A stretch of 64,000 nucleotides of DNA from JBDSKH01 sp050245915 (GCA_050245915.1 JBFWWZ010000010.1:1-64000), one strand, 5' to 3'; shown: positions 1 through 8,305, counted from the first letter of the stretch. Numbers and translations are program-made. Notes: generated by a model from the letters alone, not told the origin.

Positions 1-981
1 GTCGACACGGATGGCGGCGAACTCGATGTCGTTGCGTTCCTGGCCGATGACCTTCTGCAGGTTGCGGAGGGCGAGGCCCGGGCGCAGGGTCTCCCACAGG
101 AGCATGAAGCGCGCGGTACCTGGCCACGCGGTGACGGTCAGGTCGCCGGGCTGTCCGGGCAGGGCGGGATGCGGGTCGCCGGGCGCCGATTCCCAGGCCA
201 CGACGAGGGGTTCACCGGTTCCCATCGAGTCGATGACCTCGGTGTGCTCGCCACCGGCGCCGATCACGCCGACGGGGTGGTCATGGCCGGCGATGGTCAC
301 CGGGATGCCCTCGGGGAGGCCGCTCCACTCCGAGCCCTGCTTCGTCACCCTGCCGAGCGATGTGCCCGCGACCCGCGAGGGCGCCCACGTGATGTGGTCG
401 AGCCCGACGGCCTCGAGGATGTCGCGGTCATAGCGTGCGGAGACCGGATCGTAGGCCCCACTGGTTGCCGCCAGCGAGTGCTCCTGACCCAGGGCGCCGG
501 TGAGCCGCCACAGGGTGAGGCCGGCAACACCGGTCCAGGTGCCGGAGACGTCGTGGCCGTGCTGCTTGAGCCAGCCGACCTTGGCGATGCTCGTCACGTT
601 GCGGGGACGGCGACCGGTGCGCTGGAGGATCTCCTGCTCGCCGAACACGCGGACCAGCTCGTCGACGATCTCGTCGCCGCGCGAGTCGTGCCAGGCGACG
701 AGGGGCAGGTCGCTCGGCCCGTCGGAGCGGATGACGGTGCCGGTCTCCCCCATGCTGGCGATTCCGATTCCGGCGACGCGTGAGCGCAACTCGCCGAGAT
801 CGACGATGGCCGCGCGGATCGCGTCGAAGAGCGCCGTGTGGCTCATCTCCACCCCGTGGTGCCCACCGGCGAACGGCGTGGGAACGGTGCCCATTCCGCG
901 CGAGCGCCCGTGGCGGTCGACCACGTTCGCCTTGATCGACGACGTTCCGAGGTCGATGCCGAGCAGCAGCTCGTCTCGCAT
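1..981 (-). CDS. FGGY-family carbohydrate kinase, 3' end outside window
   Basis: Phosphorylates a sugar or sugar acid with ATP in the cytoplasm; the exact substrate cannot be read. The N-terminus starts MRDELLLGIDLGTSS, the phosphate-1 ATPase motif of the FGGY/hexokinase fold, and a GHDHPVG stretch near residue 255 matches the second sugar-binding half. About 327 residues lie in the window, against about 480-500 for the family, and the frame is still open at base 1, so the C-terminus is missing only because the window ends. It is transcribed divergently from a class II aldolase across a 107-bp gap with an inverted repeat, which suggests one sugar-catabolic regulon with a shared regulator. Start chosen at the ATG just before the LLLGIDLG motif. 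Confidence 0.85.
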   Translation of the reverse strand, partial: MRDELLLGIDLGTSSIKANVVDRHGRSRGMGTVPTPFAGGHHGVEMSHTALFDAIRAAIVDLGELRSRVAGIGIASMGETGTVIRSDGPSDLPLVAWHDSRGDEIVDELVRVFGEQEILQRTGRRPRNVTSIAKVGWLKQHGHDVSGTWTGVAGLTLWRLTGALGQEHSLAATSGAYDPVSARYDRDILEAVGLDHITWAPSRVAGTSLGRVTKQGSEWSGLPEGIPVTIAGHDHPVGVIGAGGEHTEVIDSMGTGEPLVVAWESAPGDPHPALPGQPGDLTVTAWPGTARFMLLWETLRPGLALRNLQKVIGQERNDIEFAAIRVD

Positions 982-1010
982 GGGGGCTCTCGTCTCCTTC
1001 GACGCCGGGG

Positions 1011-1073
1011 GTTTCTGACCAACGATGGACAAAGTAGCACCGCGTGCGTATTCTGTCCACCGTTGTCAGAAAC
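1011..1073. promoter_or_regulatory. Divergent promoter flanked by inverted-repeat operators
   Basis: Two inverted arms, GTTTCTGACCAACGATGGACA at 1011-1031 and its near reverse complement at 1053-1073, flank a rightward promoter: TGGACA (1026-1031), a 17-bp spacer, and TATTCT (1049-1054). A regulator bound at both arms would cover the -35 and -10 of the aldolase gene and the start region of the kinase gene. This looks like a DeoR/GntR/LacI-type sugar switch, but the regulator is not in the window. Confidence 0.55.
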
Positions 1074-1088
1074 TACGAAAGGCTCATC

Positions 1089-2057
1089 GTGCCCCTCATC
1101 ACTCTCCGCCAGGCCCTCGACGCCGCACGGGACGGCGGCTACGGCGTCGGCGCGTTCAACGTGACCGACCTCGCACAGGTGGAAGCGGTACTCGATGCGG
1201 CGCGTGAGACCGATTCCCCCGTCATCGTCCAGACGATCGTCGGATCGTCGGTCCATGGCTCCGATGAGGCCTTCTGGGATGCGATGAAGGGCATGATCGC
1301 GCGCTACCCCGACGTGCCGGTGGTGCTGCACCTCGACCACGGCGCGAGCTACCAGGACTGCGTCCGCGCGATCGACGCCGGATTCACCAGCGTGATGATC
1401 GACGGCAGCCTGCAGGAGGACCATGTCACGCCGGCGACGTTCGAGCAGAACACCGAGGTGACCAAGCGCGTCGTCGAGTACGCCCGCCAGCGCGGAGTCT
1501 CGGTCGAGGGCGAGCTGGGCACGATCGGCGGCTCCGAGGACGGCGGCGCGACAGTCAAGGAGATCATCCTGGCCGACCCCGACGAGGCCGAGGCGTTCGT
1601 CGCGGCGACCGGCGTGGACGCGCTCGCGGTCGCTATCGGCACCTCTCATGGCGCGTACAAGTTCACTAGCCCGCCGGACGGCAACGTCCTGCACATGGAC
1701 TTGATCAGCGAGATCGCCGCCCGCATCCCCGACACCCACTTGGTCATGCACGGGTCGTCATCGCTGCCCGCGGATCTGCGCGAGATCATCAACGCGCACG
1801 GCGGCAGCCTCCCGGAGTCGTGGGGCGTCCCGGAGGACGAGAAGGCGCGCTCGACCCTGCTCGGCGTGCGCAAGATCAACCAGGGGATGGATTCGCACAT
1901 GGCCTATTCCGCGACCTTGCGCACCGTTCTCGCGGAAGACGGCCTGACCATGGATCCCGCGCCTTCGCAGCGCCAGGCGCGGCTCGCGATGCAGAAGATG
2001 GTCGCCGAGCGCATGCACGTCTTCGGACAGGCGGGGCAGGCATACCGCCACCGATGA
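1089..2057 (+). CDS. Class II fructose-bisphosphate (ketose-bisphosphate) aldolase
   Basis: Zinc-dependent cleavage of a ketose 1,6-bisphosphate to dihydroxyacetone phosphate and an aldehyde. The 322 residues contain the class II signature: VVLHLDHGAS near residue 83 with metal-binding histidines, SVEGELGTIGG near 140, AVAIGTSHGAYKF near 180 and HGSSSLP near 222. GTG at 1089 is preferred because GAAAGG precedes it by 8 nt and the family begins with PLITLRQAL; an in-frame upstream ATG at 1044 lies inside the -10 and operator region. The divergent FGGY kinase implies a peripheral sugar or polyol pathway (tagatose, fructose or a deoxy-sugar) rather than the housekeeping glycolytic aldolase. Substrate cannot be fixed from sequence alone. 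Confidence 0.88.
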   Translation: MPLITLRQALDAARDGGYGVGAFNVTDLAQVEAVLDAARETDSPVIVQTIVGSSVHGSDEAFWDAMKGMIARYPDVPVVLHLDHGASYQDCVRAIDAGFTSVMIDGSLQEDHVTPATFEQNTEVTKRVVEYARQRGVSVEGELGTIGGSEDGGATVKEIILADPDEAEAFVAATGVDALAVAIGTSHGAYKFTSPPDGNVLHMDLISEIAARIPDTHLVMHGSSSLPADLREIINAHGGSLPESWGVPEDEKARSTLLGVRKINQGMDSHMAYSATLRTVLAEDGLTMDPAPSQRQARLAMQKMVAERMHVFGQAGQAYRHR

Positions 2058-2070
2058 CCCAGGTTCGGAA

Positions 2071-2116
2071 TCGTCCTTCCCAGCCGATCACGCGGGTTCG
2101 ATTCCCGTCATCCCCT
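2071..2116 (+). pseudogene. tRNA 3'-half remnant (Gly-TCC-like)
   Basis: This 46-nt stretch folds like the 3' half of a tRNA: anticodon stem TCGTC/GCCGA around loop CTTCCCA (anticodon TCC), variable TCAC, T-stem GCGGG/CCCGT around TTCGATT, then CATCCCC plus T. No D-arm or 5' acceptor strand (GGGGATG expected) lies upstream, so it is not a full tRNA. Such 3' halves are typical attachment-site scars of elements that integrate in tRNA genes. It sits in the gap between two convergent genes. Confidence 0.5.
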
Positions 2117-2496
2117 CAGTCACCGCGATACGCGGTCATCATCACCGACACCAGCACGCCCGGCAGCTCGGGCCCGAGTCGGGTCACCGCGCGCGCCGGC
2201 GGGCGGGACGGGAAGAACGCGCCGTAAGCCTCGTTCATCCCGGCGAAGTCCTCCGGGTGCGCGAGGAGCACGGTGACGTGGGCGATGTCGGCACGCGTCC
2301 CGCCGTCGGCCTCGACGACGGCGAGAGCGTTCCTGAGCGCCTGCGTGGTCTGCTGCTGGATGGTCGGGCCCGCCTGCTGGCCCGTCGCGGTGTCGATGCC
2401 GGTCATGCCCGATACGAACAGCAGCTGTCCCGCCCTCACACCCTGGCTGTACAGCGGCGACGACGGCGCGTCCGGCGTGCTCACGATCGTGATCAT
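2116..2496 (-). CDS. RidA/YjgF family protein
   Basis: A 126-residue member of the RidA fold, which in characterised cases hydrolyses reactive enamine/imine intermediates made by PLP enzymes. The family pattern YSQGVRAGQLLFVSG near residue 16 and a C-terminal PARAVTRLGPELPGVLVSV are visible; the Arg of PARAV corresponds to the carboxylate-binding Arg of the active subgroup. The start is supported by TAGCCT at 2503-2508 on the same strand, 6 nt before ATG, which looks like a leaderless -10 hexamer. The gene is monocistronic and divergent from the D-Ala-D-Ala carboxypeptidase. Substrate unknown. Confidence 0.8.
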   Translation of the reverse strand: MITIVSTPDAPSSPLYSQGVRAGQLLFVSGMTGIDTATGQQAGPTIQQQTTQALRNALAVVEADGGTRADIAHVTVLLAHPEDFAGMNEAYGAFFPSRPPARAVTRLGPELPGVLVSVMMTAYRGD

Positions 2497-2542
2497 GCTG
2501 ACAGGCTAAACCGGCGTTCATGCCGCATGATGAGAAGACATC

Positions 2543-3889
2543 ATGACCTGGAACAATCGCGACACCGACGGGGTCTCGCAGCTCACGGAGCTGATGAGCC
2601 ACGAGCAGACCTACGAGCCGGAGGCCGTCGCGCCCGAGGTGCGGCGCTCACGCCGCAGGCGCGGGCTGATCGTCACCGCGGTGGTGGTGGTCGCGGTACT
2701 CGGCCTCACCACCGGGTATGTCGCGTGGGCATCGAACGCGGCGGTCGGCGCCGCCTCCTCCACCTCCGAGGTTCCGCAGGTCGCCCCCGGTCCACCGGCC
2801 GCGATCGCGATGTCGCCCGAGGGCGCATCGATGATCAGCGTCTCAGGTGCCGAGGAGTATCTGCCTGCCGAGACATCCGGCAACTGGATGGCGAGCGGCG
2901 GCGACGAGCCCCGGTCGATCGCGAGCATCACGAAACTCATCACGGCGATGGTGATCCTGAGCGTGAAGCCGCTGTCCGGCGCGGACGACCCCGGCCCGAA
3001 CATCACGTTCAGCAAGGCGGACCACGCGCTGTACGACAAGTACTACGTGCTCGGCGCCACCATCGCGCCGATGCCCACCGGCATCACCATGTCGCAGCAT
3101 CAGGCCCTGGAAGCGATGCTGATCCCGTCTGCATCGAACTACGCCGAGGCGATGGCGAACTGGGCGTTCGGGTCGCAGAGCGCATTCCGGGCGGCGGCGC
3201 GCGACTGGCTGGCGGCGAACGGGATGACGAGCACCACCATCGTCGACCCGACAGGCATCGACCCCGCCAACACGAGCACGCCGACGGACATGATGACGCT
3301 CGCCCGGCTGGCCGTCGCAAACCCGGCGATCGTGCAGATCGTCGCGAAGCCGACGCTCGCGATCCCCGGCATCGATCAACTGGCGAACACCAACGATCTG
3401 CTCGGCACCGGCGGCGTCGACGGACTGAAGACCGGCACGCTGAACGATTCGTCCAACCTGCTCTTCACGGCGAAGCTGCCTGTCGGGCTCGACGAGCCGC
3501 TCAGCGTCACCGGGGTCGTGCTCGGCGGCTTCTCGCACGAATCGGTGAACCTCGATGTGACGGCGCTGCTGTCGAGCATCGCGGTCGGCTTCCACGACGT
3601 CCCGGTCGCGACCGACGGTCAGGTGATCGGCGAGTACACGACGCCGTGGGGAGAATCCGCGCAGATGGTGGTGAACGGCGACGCGTCGATCTTCACGTGG
3701 TCCGACACCCCCATCACGGCCGACCTCGAGACGGTGCCTCTCACGACCGGCAAGAAGGGCGACGAGGTCGGGTCGCTCACGTTCACCGCCGGGCCGCAGA
3801 CGACGACGGTGCCGGTCGTGCTCGACGGGAGCATCAGCCCGCCCCACCAGTGGTGGCGGCTGACGCACCCGTTCGAGCTGGGCGAGTAG
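2543..3889 (+). CDS. D-alanyl-D-alanine carboxypeptidase, membrane-anchored
   Basis: Penicillin-binding protein of the S11/PBP5 type that trims the terminal D-Ala from peptidoglycan stem peptides outside the membrane. Of 448 residues, 41-63 form a single membrane segment after an Arg-rich cytoplasmic tail, giving a type II anchor. The catalytic SxxK is S128-I-T-K131 and the KTG triad is K296-T-G298. The middle motif reads P-S196-A-S-N-Y where the family normally has SxN, so the Asn is displaced by one or replaced by Ser. A GAGAAG ribosome site precedes ATG 2543. Its stop abuts the convergent small gene at 3890 with no gap. Confidence 0.85.
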   Translation: MTWNNRDTDGVSQLTELMSHEQTYEPEAVAPEVRRSRRRRGLIVTAVVVVAVLGLTTGYVAWASNAAVGAASSTSEVPQVAPGPPAAIAMSPEGASMISVSGAEEYLPAETSGNWMASGGDEPRSIASITKLITAMVILSVKPLSGADDPGPNITFSKADHALYDKYYVLGATIAPMPTGITMSQHQALEAMLIPSASNYAEAMANWAFGSQSAFRAAARDWLAANGMTSTTIVDPTGIDPANTSTPTDMMTLARLAVANPAIVQIVAKPTLAIPGIDQLANTNDLLGTGGVDGLKTGTLNDSSNLLFTAKLPVGLDEPLSVTGVVLGGFSHESVNLDVTALLSSIAVGFHDVPVATDGQVIGEYTTPWGESAQMVVNGDASIFTWSDTPITADLETVPLTTGKKGDEVGSLTFTAGPQTTTVPVVLDGSISPPHQWWRLTHPFELGE

Positions 3890-4063
3890 CTATTCCGCGA
3901 GCCGCAGCCCCTCGGCGTGCAGCCGGTCGGTGAAGTACGTCGCGTACCACTCCGGCCACTGCTCGTCGAAGACGCCGTTCAACTCGGTCTTCTCGAACTC
4001 GCCGTGCGCGGCGGCCGTCTCTCTCAGCAGCCGCAGCACGACATCCCGATCGCTCTCGCTCAT
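3890..4063 (-). CDS. Small conserved-type protein of unknown function
   Basis: A 57-residue acidic, soluble protein starting MSESDRDVV and ending GLRLAE. It has no membrane segment and no motif I can name; Trp/Tyr-rich PEWYATYF near residue 40 gives it a distinctive core. Its ATG overlaps the TGA of the upstream VOC gene (ATGA, 4060-4063), so the two are translationally coupled and probably act together. Codon use looks like real coding sequence for this GC-rich genome. Function unknown. Confidence 0.65.
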   Translation of the reverse strand: MSESDRDVVLRLLRETAAAHGEFEKTELNGVFDEQWPEWYATYFTDRLHAEGLRLAE

Positions 4064-4503
4064 CGTCCCGGCGCCTTCTCGGTGACCTCCTGCACGATCC
4101 AGCCGTTGCCGTCCGGGTCCTCGAACGACAGGAACGACCCGTACGACCCGCGGTTCTCGGCCGGCCCGCTGACCCGGCCGGCGGTCCCCGCGTGGTGGAA
4201 GATGCCGGTCTCGTCGTGGAAGACCTCACTCACCTCTATACCCGCGTTCGCGAGCTCGTCTCGGGTGGCGAGGATGTCGCGGGTCACCAGCTGCAGGCCG
4301 TCATACGATCCGGGGGCCGCGTTCGTGATGCCGGTGCCGATGATGATCGACGCCTGCGAGCCGGGAGGGGTGAACTGCACCACCCGGTACTCGGGACTGT
4401 GCACGAAATCGATGTCCTCGCGCCAGCCGAGCTTCGTGTAGAACGCCTTCGCCCGATCCACATCCGACACGGGGACGACGACGACTTCCAGCTTCAGATC
4501 CAT
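4060..4503 (-). CDS. VOC (glyoxalase/bleomycin-resistance fold) protein
   Basis: A 147-residue single vicinal-oxygen-chelate module. The start MDLKLEVVVVPVSDVDRAKA shows the opening beta strand and the typical VSDVDRAKAFYTKLG helix, and the C-terminal FEDPDGNGWIVQEV is the family's metal-site strand (Glu ligand). Family members are metal-dependent lyases, dioxygenases or drug-binding proteins; nothing fixes the substrate here. First gene of a two-gene transcript with the small protein at 3890-4063. Confidence 0.8.
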   Translation of the reverse strand: MDLKLEVVVVPVSDVDRAKAFYTKLGWREDIDFVHSPEYRVVQFTPPGSQASIIIGTGITNAAPGSYDGLQLVTRDILATRDELANAGIEVSEVFHDETGIFHHAGTAGRVSGPAENRGSYGSFLSFEDPDGNGWIVQEVTEKAPGR

Positions 4504-4602
4504 TTCCGTTCGCTTCTTTCGAGCGTGTGAGCCGGATGGCGACCGCCGGGATTCGGTGGGGTCACCGGTTCTGTTGCCCCATTCAACACTGGCGAGCGGA
4601 AT

Positions 4603-5688
4603 TCATTCCCCGCGGAGCACGCCGACGGTCTCGCGCGCGATCTGCAACTCCTCGTTGGTCGGGACAACGAGCACCGGCACGGCTCCTCGGGATATGACCC
4701 GCGGCTCCGCCGACCGGGTCTCGTTGATTGCCGGGTCGAGTTCCAGTCCGAGGAACCCGAGCCCGTCGACGGCCCGCTCGCGGATGACCGCCGAGTTCTC
4801 CCCGACGCCGGCGGTGAAGACCAGGGCGTCCAGTCCCCCGAGCTCCGCGGCGTAGGCGCCGATGTAGCGCTTCAGCCGGTGCACGTAGACGTCCGCCGCG
4901 AGCTTCGCCGCGGGCGACGGGTCGGCGAGCAGATCGCGCATGTCCGAGTGCCCGCCGAGGCCGAGCAGCCCGCTGCGGCGGTTCAGCAACTCATCGAGCC
5001 CCGCGGCGTCGAACGCTCCGATCCGCTGCAGGTGCAGCAGCACCGCCGGGTCGATGTCTCCCGAGCGCGTGCCCATCACGAGCCCCTCGAGCGGCGTCAT
5101 CCCCATCGACGTGTCGACCGAGCGCCCGCCCGCGATCGCGGCCGCCGAGGCGCCGTTGCCGAGGTGCAGCACCACCATCCGGGCGTCGGGGTTCCCGAGC
5201 ATCTCCGCGGCCGTCGCCGACACGTACCGGTACGAGGTGCCGTGGAACCCGAAGCGCCGGATGCCGTGCTCGGCCGCCACACCCGCGTCCAGCGCATACG
5301 TGTAGGCCTCGGGCGCCAGCGTCGCGTGGAACGCGGTGTCGAACACCGCGACGTGCGGGATGAACGGCAGCGCCGCCCGCGCCGCACGGATTCCCAGCAG
5401 CCCCGGCGGGTTGTGCAGGGGTGCCAGCACGGCGAGGCGATCGATCTGCTCCTCCACGGCGTCGTCGATCAGGGTCGCATCGACGAACACCGAGCCGCCG
5501 TGCACGATGCGGTGGCCGACCGCGTCGATGCTCTCGGCATCCAGCTCCGCCAGCACATCCGCCATCGCGGCGGCGTAGTCGGTGACCCGCTCGACGAGGC
5601 CGGAGGTGACCTCGGAGCCGGCCTCGGCATCCACCACCTCGTACTTCAGCGACGAGGAGCCGGCGTTGACGACGAAGACCCGGGTCAT
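4603..5688 (-). CDS. ackA: Acetate kinase
   Basis: Converts acetyl phosphate and ADP to acetate and ATP, the second step of overflow acetate formation and of acetate activation in reverse. The 361 residues contain VNAGSSSLKYE at the start, GHRIVHGG near 58, HNPPG, VFDTAFH near 119 with the catalytic Asp, RFGFHGTSY near 145, HLGNGAS near 176 and GDIDP near 210. It is about 40 residues shorter than the E. coli enzyme, with shortening in the N-terminal lid region. Its ATG overlaps the stop of pta by 4 bp (ATGA), so both are made from one mRNA. Confidence 0.93.
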   Translation of the reverse strand: MTRVFVVNAGSSSLKYEVVDAEAGSEVTSGLVERVTDYAAAMADVLAELDAESIDAVGHRIVHGGSVFVDATLIDDAVEEQIDRLAVLAPLHNPPGLLGIRAARAALPFIPHVAVFDTAFHATLAPEAYTYALDAGVAAEHGIRRFGFHGTSYRYVSATAAEMLGNPDARMVVLHLGNGASAAAIAGGRSVDTSMGMTPLEGLVMGTRSGDIDPAVLLHLQRIGAFDAAGLDELLNRRSGLLGLGGHSDMRDLLADPSPAAKLAADVYVHRLKRYIGAYAAELGGLDALVFTAGVGENSAVIRERAVDGLGFLGLELDPAINETRSAEPRVISRGAVPVLVVPTNEELQIARETVGVLRGE

Positions 5689-7748
5689 GCCTCGCCCTGC
5701 GCCTGGATGGCGGTGATCGCGATCGTGTTCACGATGTCGCGCACGAGCGCTCCGCGTGAGAGGTCGTTGATCGGCTTCGCCAGACCCTGCAGGACCGGTC
5801 CGATCGCCACCGCGCCGGCCGAGCGCTGCACCGCCTTGTACGTGTTGTTGCCGGTGTTGAGGTCGGGGAAGATGAACACGGTCGCGCGGCCGGCGACGTC
5901 GGACCCGGGCATCTTCGACTCCCCCACGGTCGGATCGGCGGCCGCGTCGTACTGGATCGGGCCCGCGACCGGCAGCGACGGCTCCCGCTGCTTCACCAGC
6001 TCGGTCGCGGCGCGCACCCGGTCGACGTCGGCGCCGGTGCCCGACTCCCCCGTCGAATAGCTGAGCATCGCGACGCGCGGCTCGATATCGAACCTGCGGG
6101 CCGTCGCCGCGGACGAGATCGCGATGTCGGCCAGCTGCTCGACCGTCGGCTCCGGGATGACGGCGCAGTCCCCGTAGACCAGCACGCGATCCGCGAGCGC
6201 CATGAGGAACACGCTCGACACCACCGAGACGCCGGGCGAGGTCTTCACGATCTCGAACCCCGGCCGGATCGTGTGCGCGGTGGTGTGCTTCGCCCCCGAC
6301 ACCATCCCGTCGGCCAGGCCGAGATGCACCATCAGGGTGCCGAAGTACGAGACGTCGGTGACGGTGTCGGCGGCCGCCTGCCGCGAGATGCCCTTGTGCT
6401 TGCGCGCCTCGGCGTACACGTCGGTGAAGCGCTCATGCAGCTCGGGGTCCATCGTCGACAGCACCCGGGCGGATGCGATGTCGACCCCCAGCTGCGACGC
6501 ACGACCGCGCACCGCGGCCTCGTCGCCGAGGATCGTCAGCTCGGCGATGCCGCGCTGCAGCACGATCCCCGCGGCCTGCAGCACCCGGTCGTCGTCGCCC
6601 TCCGGCAGCACGATGTGCTTCACGTCGGAACGCGCCCGCTCGATCAGCATGTGCTCGAACCGCAGCGGCGTCATCACCGGGGAGGACGGCAGGCTCAGCC
6701 GGCGCACCAGCTCTGTGGCATCGACGTGCTGCTCGAAGAGCGCGAGCGCGGTCGCGTACTTCTGGGGAGAGTCCGCCGCGAGACGGCTGCGGGCGTGTGT
6801 GATGCGGACGGCGGTGTCGAACGTGCCGAGCGCGTTCGTGGCGATCGGCAGGGTGGCGCCGAGGCCGTCGATCAGGGTCTGCACCGCGGGGGCGACCGGG
6901 AACCCGCCATTCAGGATGATGCCGGTCAGCGTGGGGAACGTCTGCGACAGGTGCGCCATCACCGCACCCAGCACCACATCGGAGCGGTCGGCCGGCACCA
7001 CCACGACGGCGCCCTCCGTCAGCCGCGGCAGCACGTTGTCGACGGACATCGCGGCGACCACCGTGTCCCGCACGGGCCGGTCGAGCAGGGCGTCGTCCCC
7101 CGAGATGAGCGTGGCATCGGCCGCCTCGAGCACCCGGCGCAGCAGGGGCGCGGTGAGCTCGGCATCCTCGGGGATCGCCCACCCCCCGACCGCCGCGGCG
7201 ATCTCGCTCAGCGCGTCCGGGTCGGCGCGGTTCACGATCGTCGCGAGCGGGGAGGCGTGCTCCACTGTGAGCTCGCTCTGCGAGATCTTCGCCAGGCCCG
7301 CCAGGTCGGAGGCGGCGAGGAAGGCACCCGACTCGGTGCGTCCCCCGAGCACCAGCAGCACGGGGGCGGCGAGGTTCGCGGCGATCCGCGCGTTCGTCGC
7401 CAGCTCGGTCGGCGACCCGACATCCGTGTAGTCGGAGCCGAGGATCACGACCGCATCGCACGCCCCCTCAATGTCGCCGAAGCGGTCGATGATCCGGGCG
7501 AGCGCGGCATCCGGGTCCTCGTGCAGCTCCGGATAGGTGGTGCCGACGCATGCGTCGTAGTCGAGTGTCGCGCTCGCGTGCTCGAGCAGCATCTCGAGCA
7601 CATAGTCGCGATCCGGGCCGGTGCGCGAGATGGGGCGGAACACGCCGACCCGCCCGACCGAGCCCTTCAGGCTCTCGAGCAGGCCGACCGCGATCGTCGA
7701 CTTGCCTGTGCCGCCCTCGGCCGAGGTCACGTAGATGCGGGTCGCCAC
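5685..7748 (-). CDS. pta: Phosphate acetyltransferase, long form
   Basis: Interconverts acetyl-CoA plus phosphate and acetyl phosphate plus CoA. The 687 residues carry the long-form architecture: an N-terminal P-loop/BioD-like domain (TSAEGGTGKST near residue 8), a central DRTGG-type regulatory region, and the C-terminal catalytic PTA domain from about residue 365 (MLIERARSDVKHIVLPEG). GTG 7748 is chosen because TAGCGT (7755-7760, minus strand) lies 6 nt upstream, giving a leaderless transcript. A perfect 11-bp hairpin sits just upstream of that promoter. Forms a pta-ackA operon with 4-bp overlap. Confidence 0.93.
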   Translation of the reverse strand: MATRIYVTSAEGGTGKSTIAVGLLESLKGSVGRVGVFRPISRTGPDRDYVLEMLLEHASATLDYDACVGTTYPELHEDPDAALARIIDRFGDIEGACDAVVILGSDYTDVGSPTELATNARIAANLAAPVLLVLGGRTESGAFLAASDLAGLAKISQSELTVEHASPLATIVNRADPDALSEIAAAVGGWAIPEDAELTAPLLRRVLEAADATLISGDDALLDRPVRDTVVAAMSVDNVLPRLTEGAVVVVPADRSDVVLGAVMAHLSQTFPTLTGIILNGGFPVAPAVQTLIDGLGATLPIATNALGTFDTAVRITHARSRLAADSPQKYATALALFEQHVDATELVRRLSLPSSPVMTPLRFEHMLIERARSDVKHIVLPEGDDDRVLQAAGIVLQRGIAELTILGDEAAVRGRASQLGVDIASARVLSTMDPELHERFTDVYAEARKHKGISRQAAADTVTDVSYFGTLMVHLGLADGMVSGAKHTTAHTIRPGFEIVKTSPGVSVVSSVFLMALADRVLVYGDCAVIPEPTVEQLADIAISSAATARRFDIEPRVAMLSYSTGESGTGADVDRVRAATELVKQREPSLPVAGPIQYDAAADPTVGESKMPGSDVAGRATVFIFPDLNTGNNTYKAVQRSAGAVAIGPVLQGLAKPINDLSRGALVRDIVNTIAITAIQAQGEA

Positions 7749-7772
7749 ACCCCCACGCTAGACGGACAAGCT

Positions 7773-7808
7773 GCTCGGGTGGTTCCTCTCCCCAGAGACC
7801 ACCCGAGC
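7773..7808. promoter_or_regulatory. Perfect inverted repeat upstream of pta
   Basis: GCTCGGGTGGT (7773-7783) pairs with ACCACCCGAGC (7798-7808), and the 14-nt loop contains a further CTCT/AGAG match. It is 25 nt above the pta start and 12 nt above its predicted -10, so it spans the -35 region and would act on DNA (operator) rather than in the message. No T-tract follows, so a terminator is unlikely. The binding factor is unknown. Confidence 0.5.
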
Positions 7809-8063
7809 GTCCCCCCGGACATGCCTGTTTCCTCTTACGAGAAGAGACGGCCGATCCGGCCGGCTATGACGCCGGATGGGCGGGTTAAGGCGGATTTCAC
7901 CCGCTCAGACCCCCCGTATGGGGGACCCATGTCCCCCTTTATGCGGACTACTCTCCCCATAGGCGCATGGCGACCCCCAACGGCCATGTACCCCGAACCC
8001 GGGATCCTCCCACGGACCCACCCACAACCACACCCGATCAGAAACCCCCACGGAGTCACCCCC
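7809..8063. other. Non-coding leader region before the DUF2510 gene
   Basis: No convincing gene lies in this stretch. It holds a G/C-rich symmetric block at 7910-7937: CCCCCC-GTAT-GGGGG followed by ACCCATGT and CCCCC, so the G-run can pair with either C-run. A related block occurs at 14545-14561. No clear ribosome site precedes ATG 8064. Confidence 0.4.
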
Positions 8064-8237
8064 ATGACTGTCAACCCGACCGCATCAGCCGCGCCCGCAG
8101 GCTGGTACCGCGACCCGCTCGGCATCCCGCAGCTGCGCTGGTGGAACGGCATCGGCTGGACGAACCACATCCAGGAGGAGCGCGCCGAGCTGCACTCCTG
8201 GGGCAACGACGCGCCCGCGCTGTCGCTGAGCGCCTAG
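8064..8237 (+). CDS. Small DUF2510-domain protein
   Basis: A 57-residue protein that is essentially one DUF2510 module: AGWYRDPLGIPQLRWWNGIGW near residues 11-31, the W-Y-x-D-P and R-W-W-x-G-x-x-W pattern of the family. In actinobacteria this module usually sits at the N-terminus of membrane proteins; here it is free-standing with no membrane segment. ATG 8064 is chosen because the domain starts 10 residues later; the reading frame is open for a long way upstream but that part is antisense to pta. Role unknown. Confidence 0.7.
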   Translation: MTVNPTASAAPAGWYRDPLGIPQLRWWNGIGWTNHIQEERAELHSWGNDAPALSLSA

Positions 8238-8303
8238 GTTTCGATACGCCGCTTCGCGGCTACTCAACCAGCAGAGCGCGCCGCTTCGCGGCTACTCAAC
8301 CGG
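8238..8303. repeat. REP-like palindromic repeat, two tandem units
   Basis: Unit 1 (8238-8272) reads GTTTCGATACGC, then a GCCGCTTCGCGGC hairpin, then TACTCAACCAGC; unit 2 (8276-8303) repeats the hairpin and TACTCAACC tail. It lies exactly between two convergent genes. The same family recurs at 10931, 21042 and 51181. Confidence 0.8.
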
Positions 8304-8305
8304 CA

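Noticed and set aside
2041..2116. Complete tRNA gene
   Set aside because: The D-arm and the 5' acceptor strand are missing; only the 3' half folds.
7773..7808. Terminator or riboswitch in the pta leader
   Set aside because: No T-tract follows on either strand, and the predicted pta transcript starts downstream of the hairpin.
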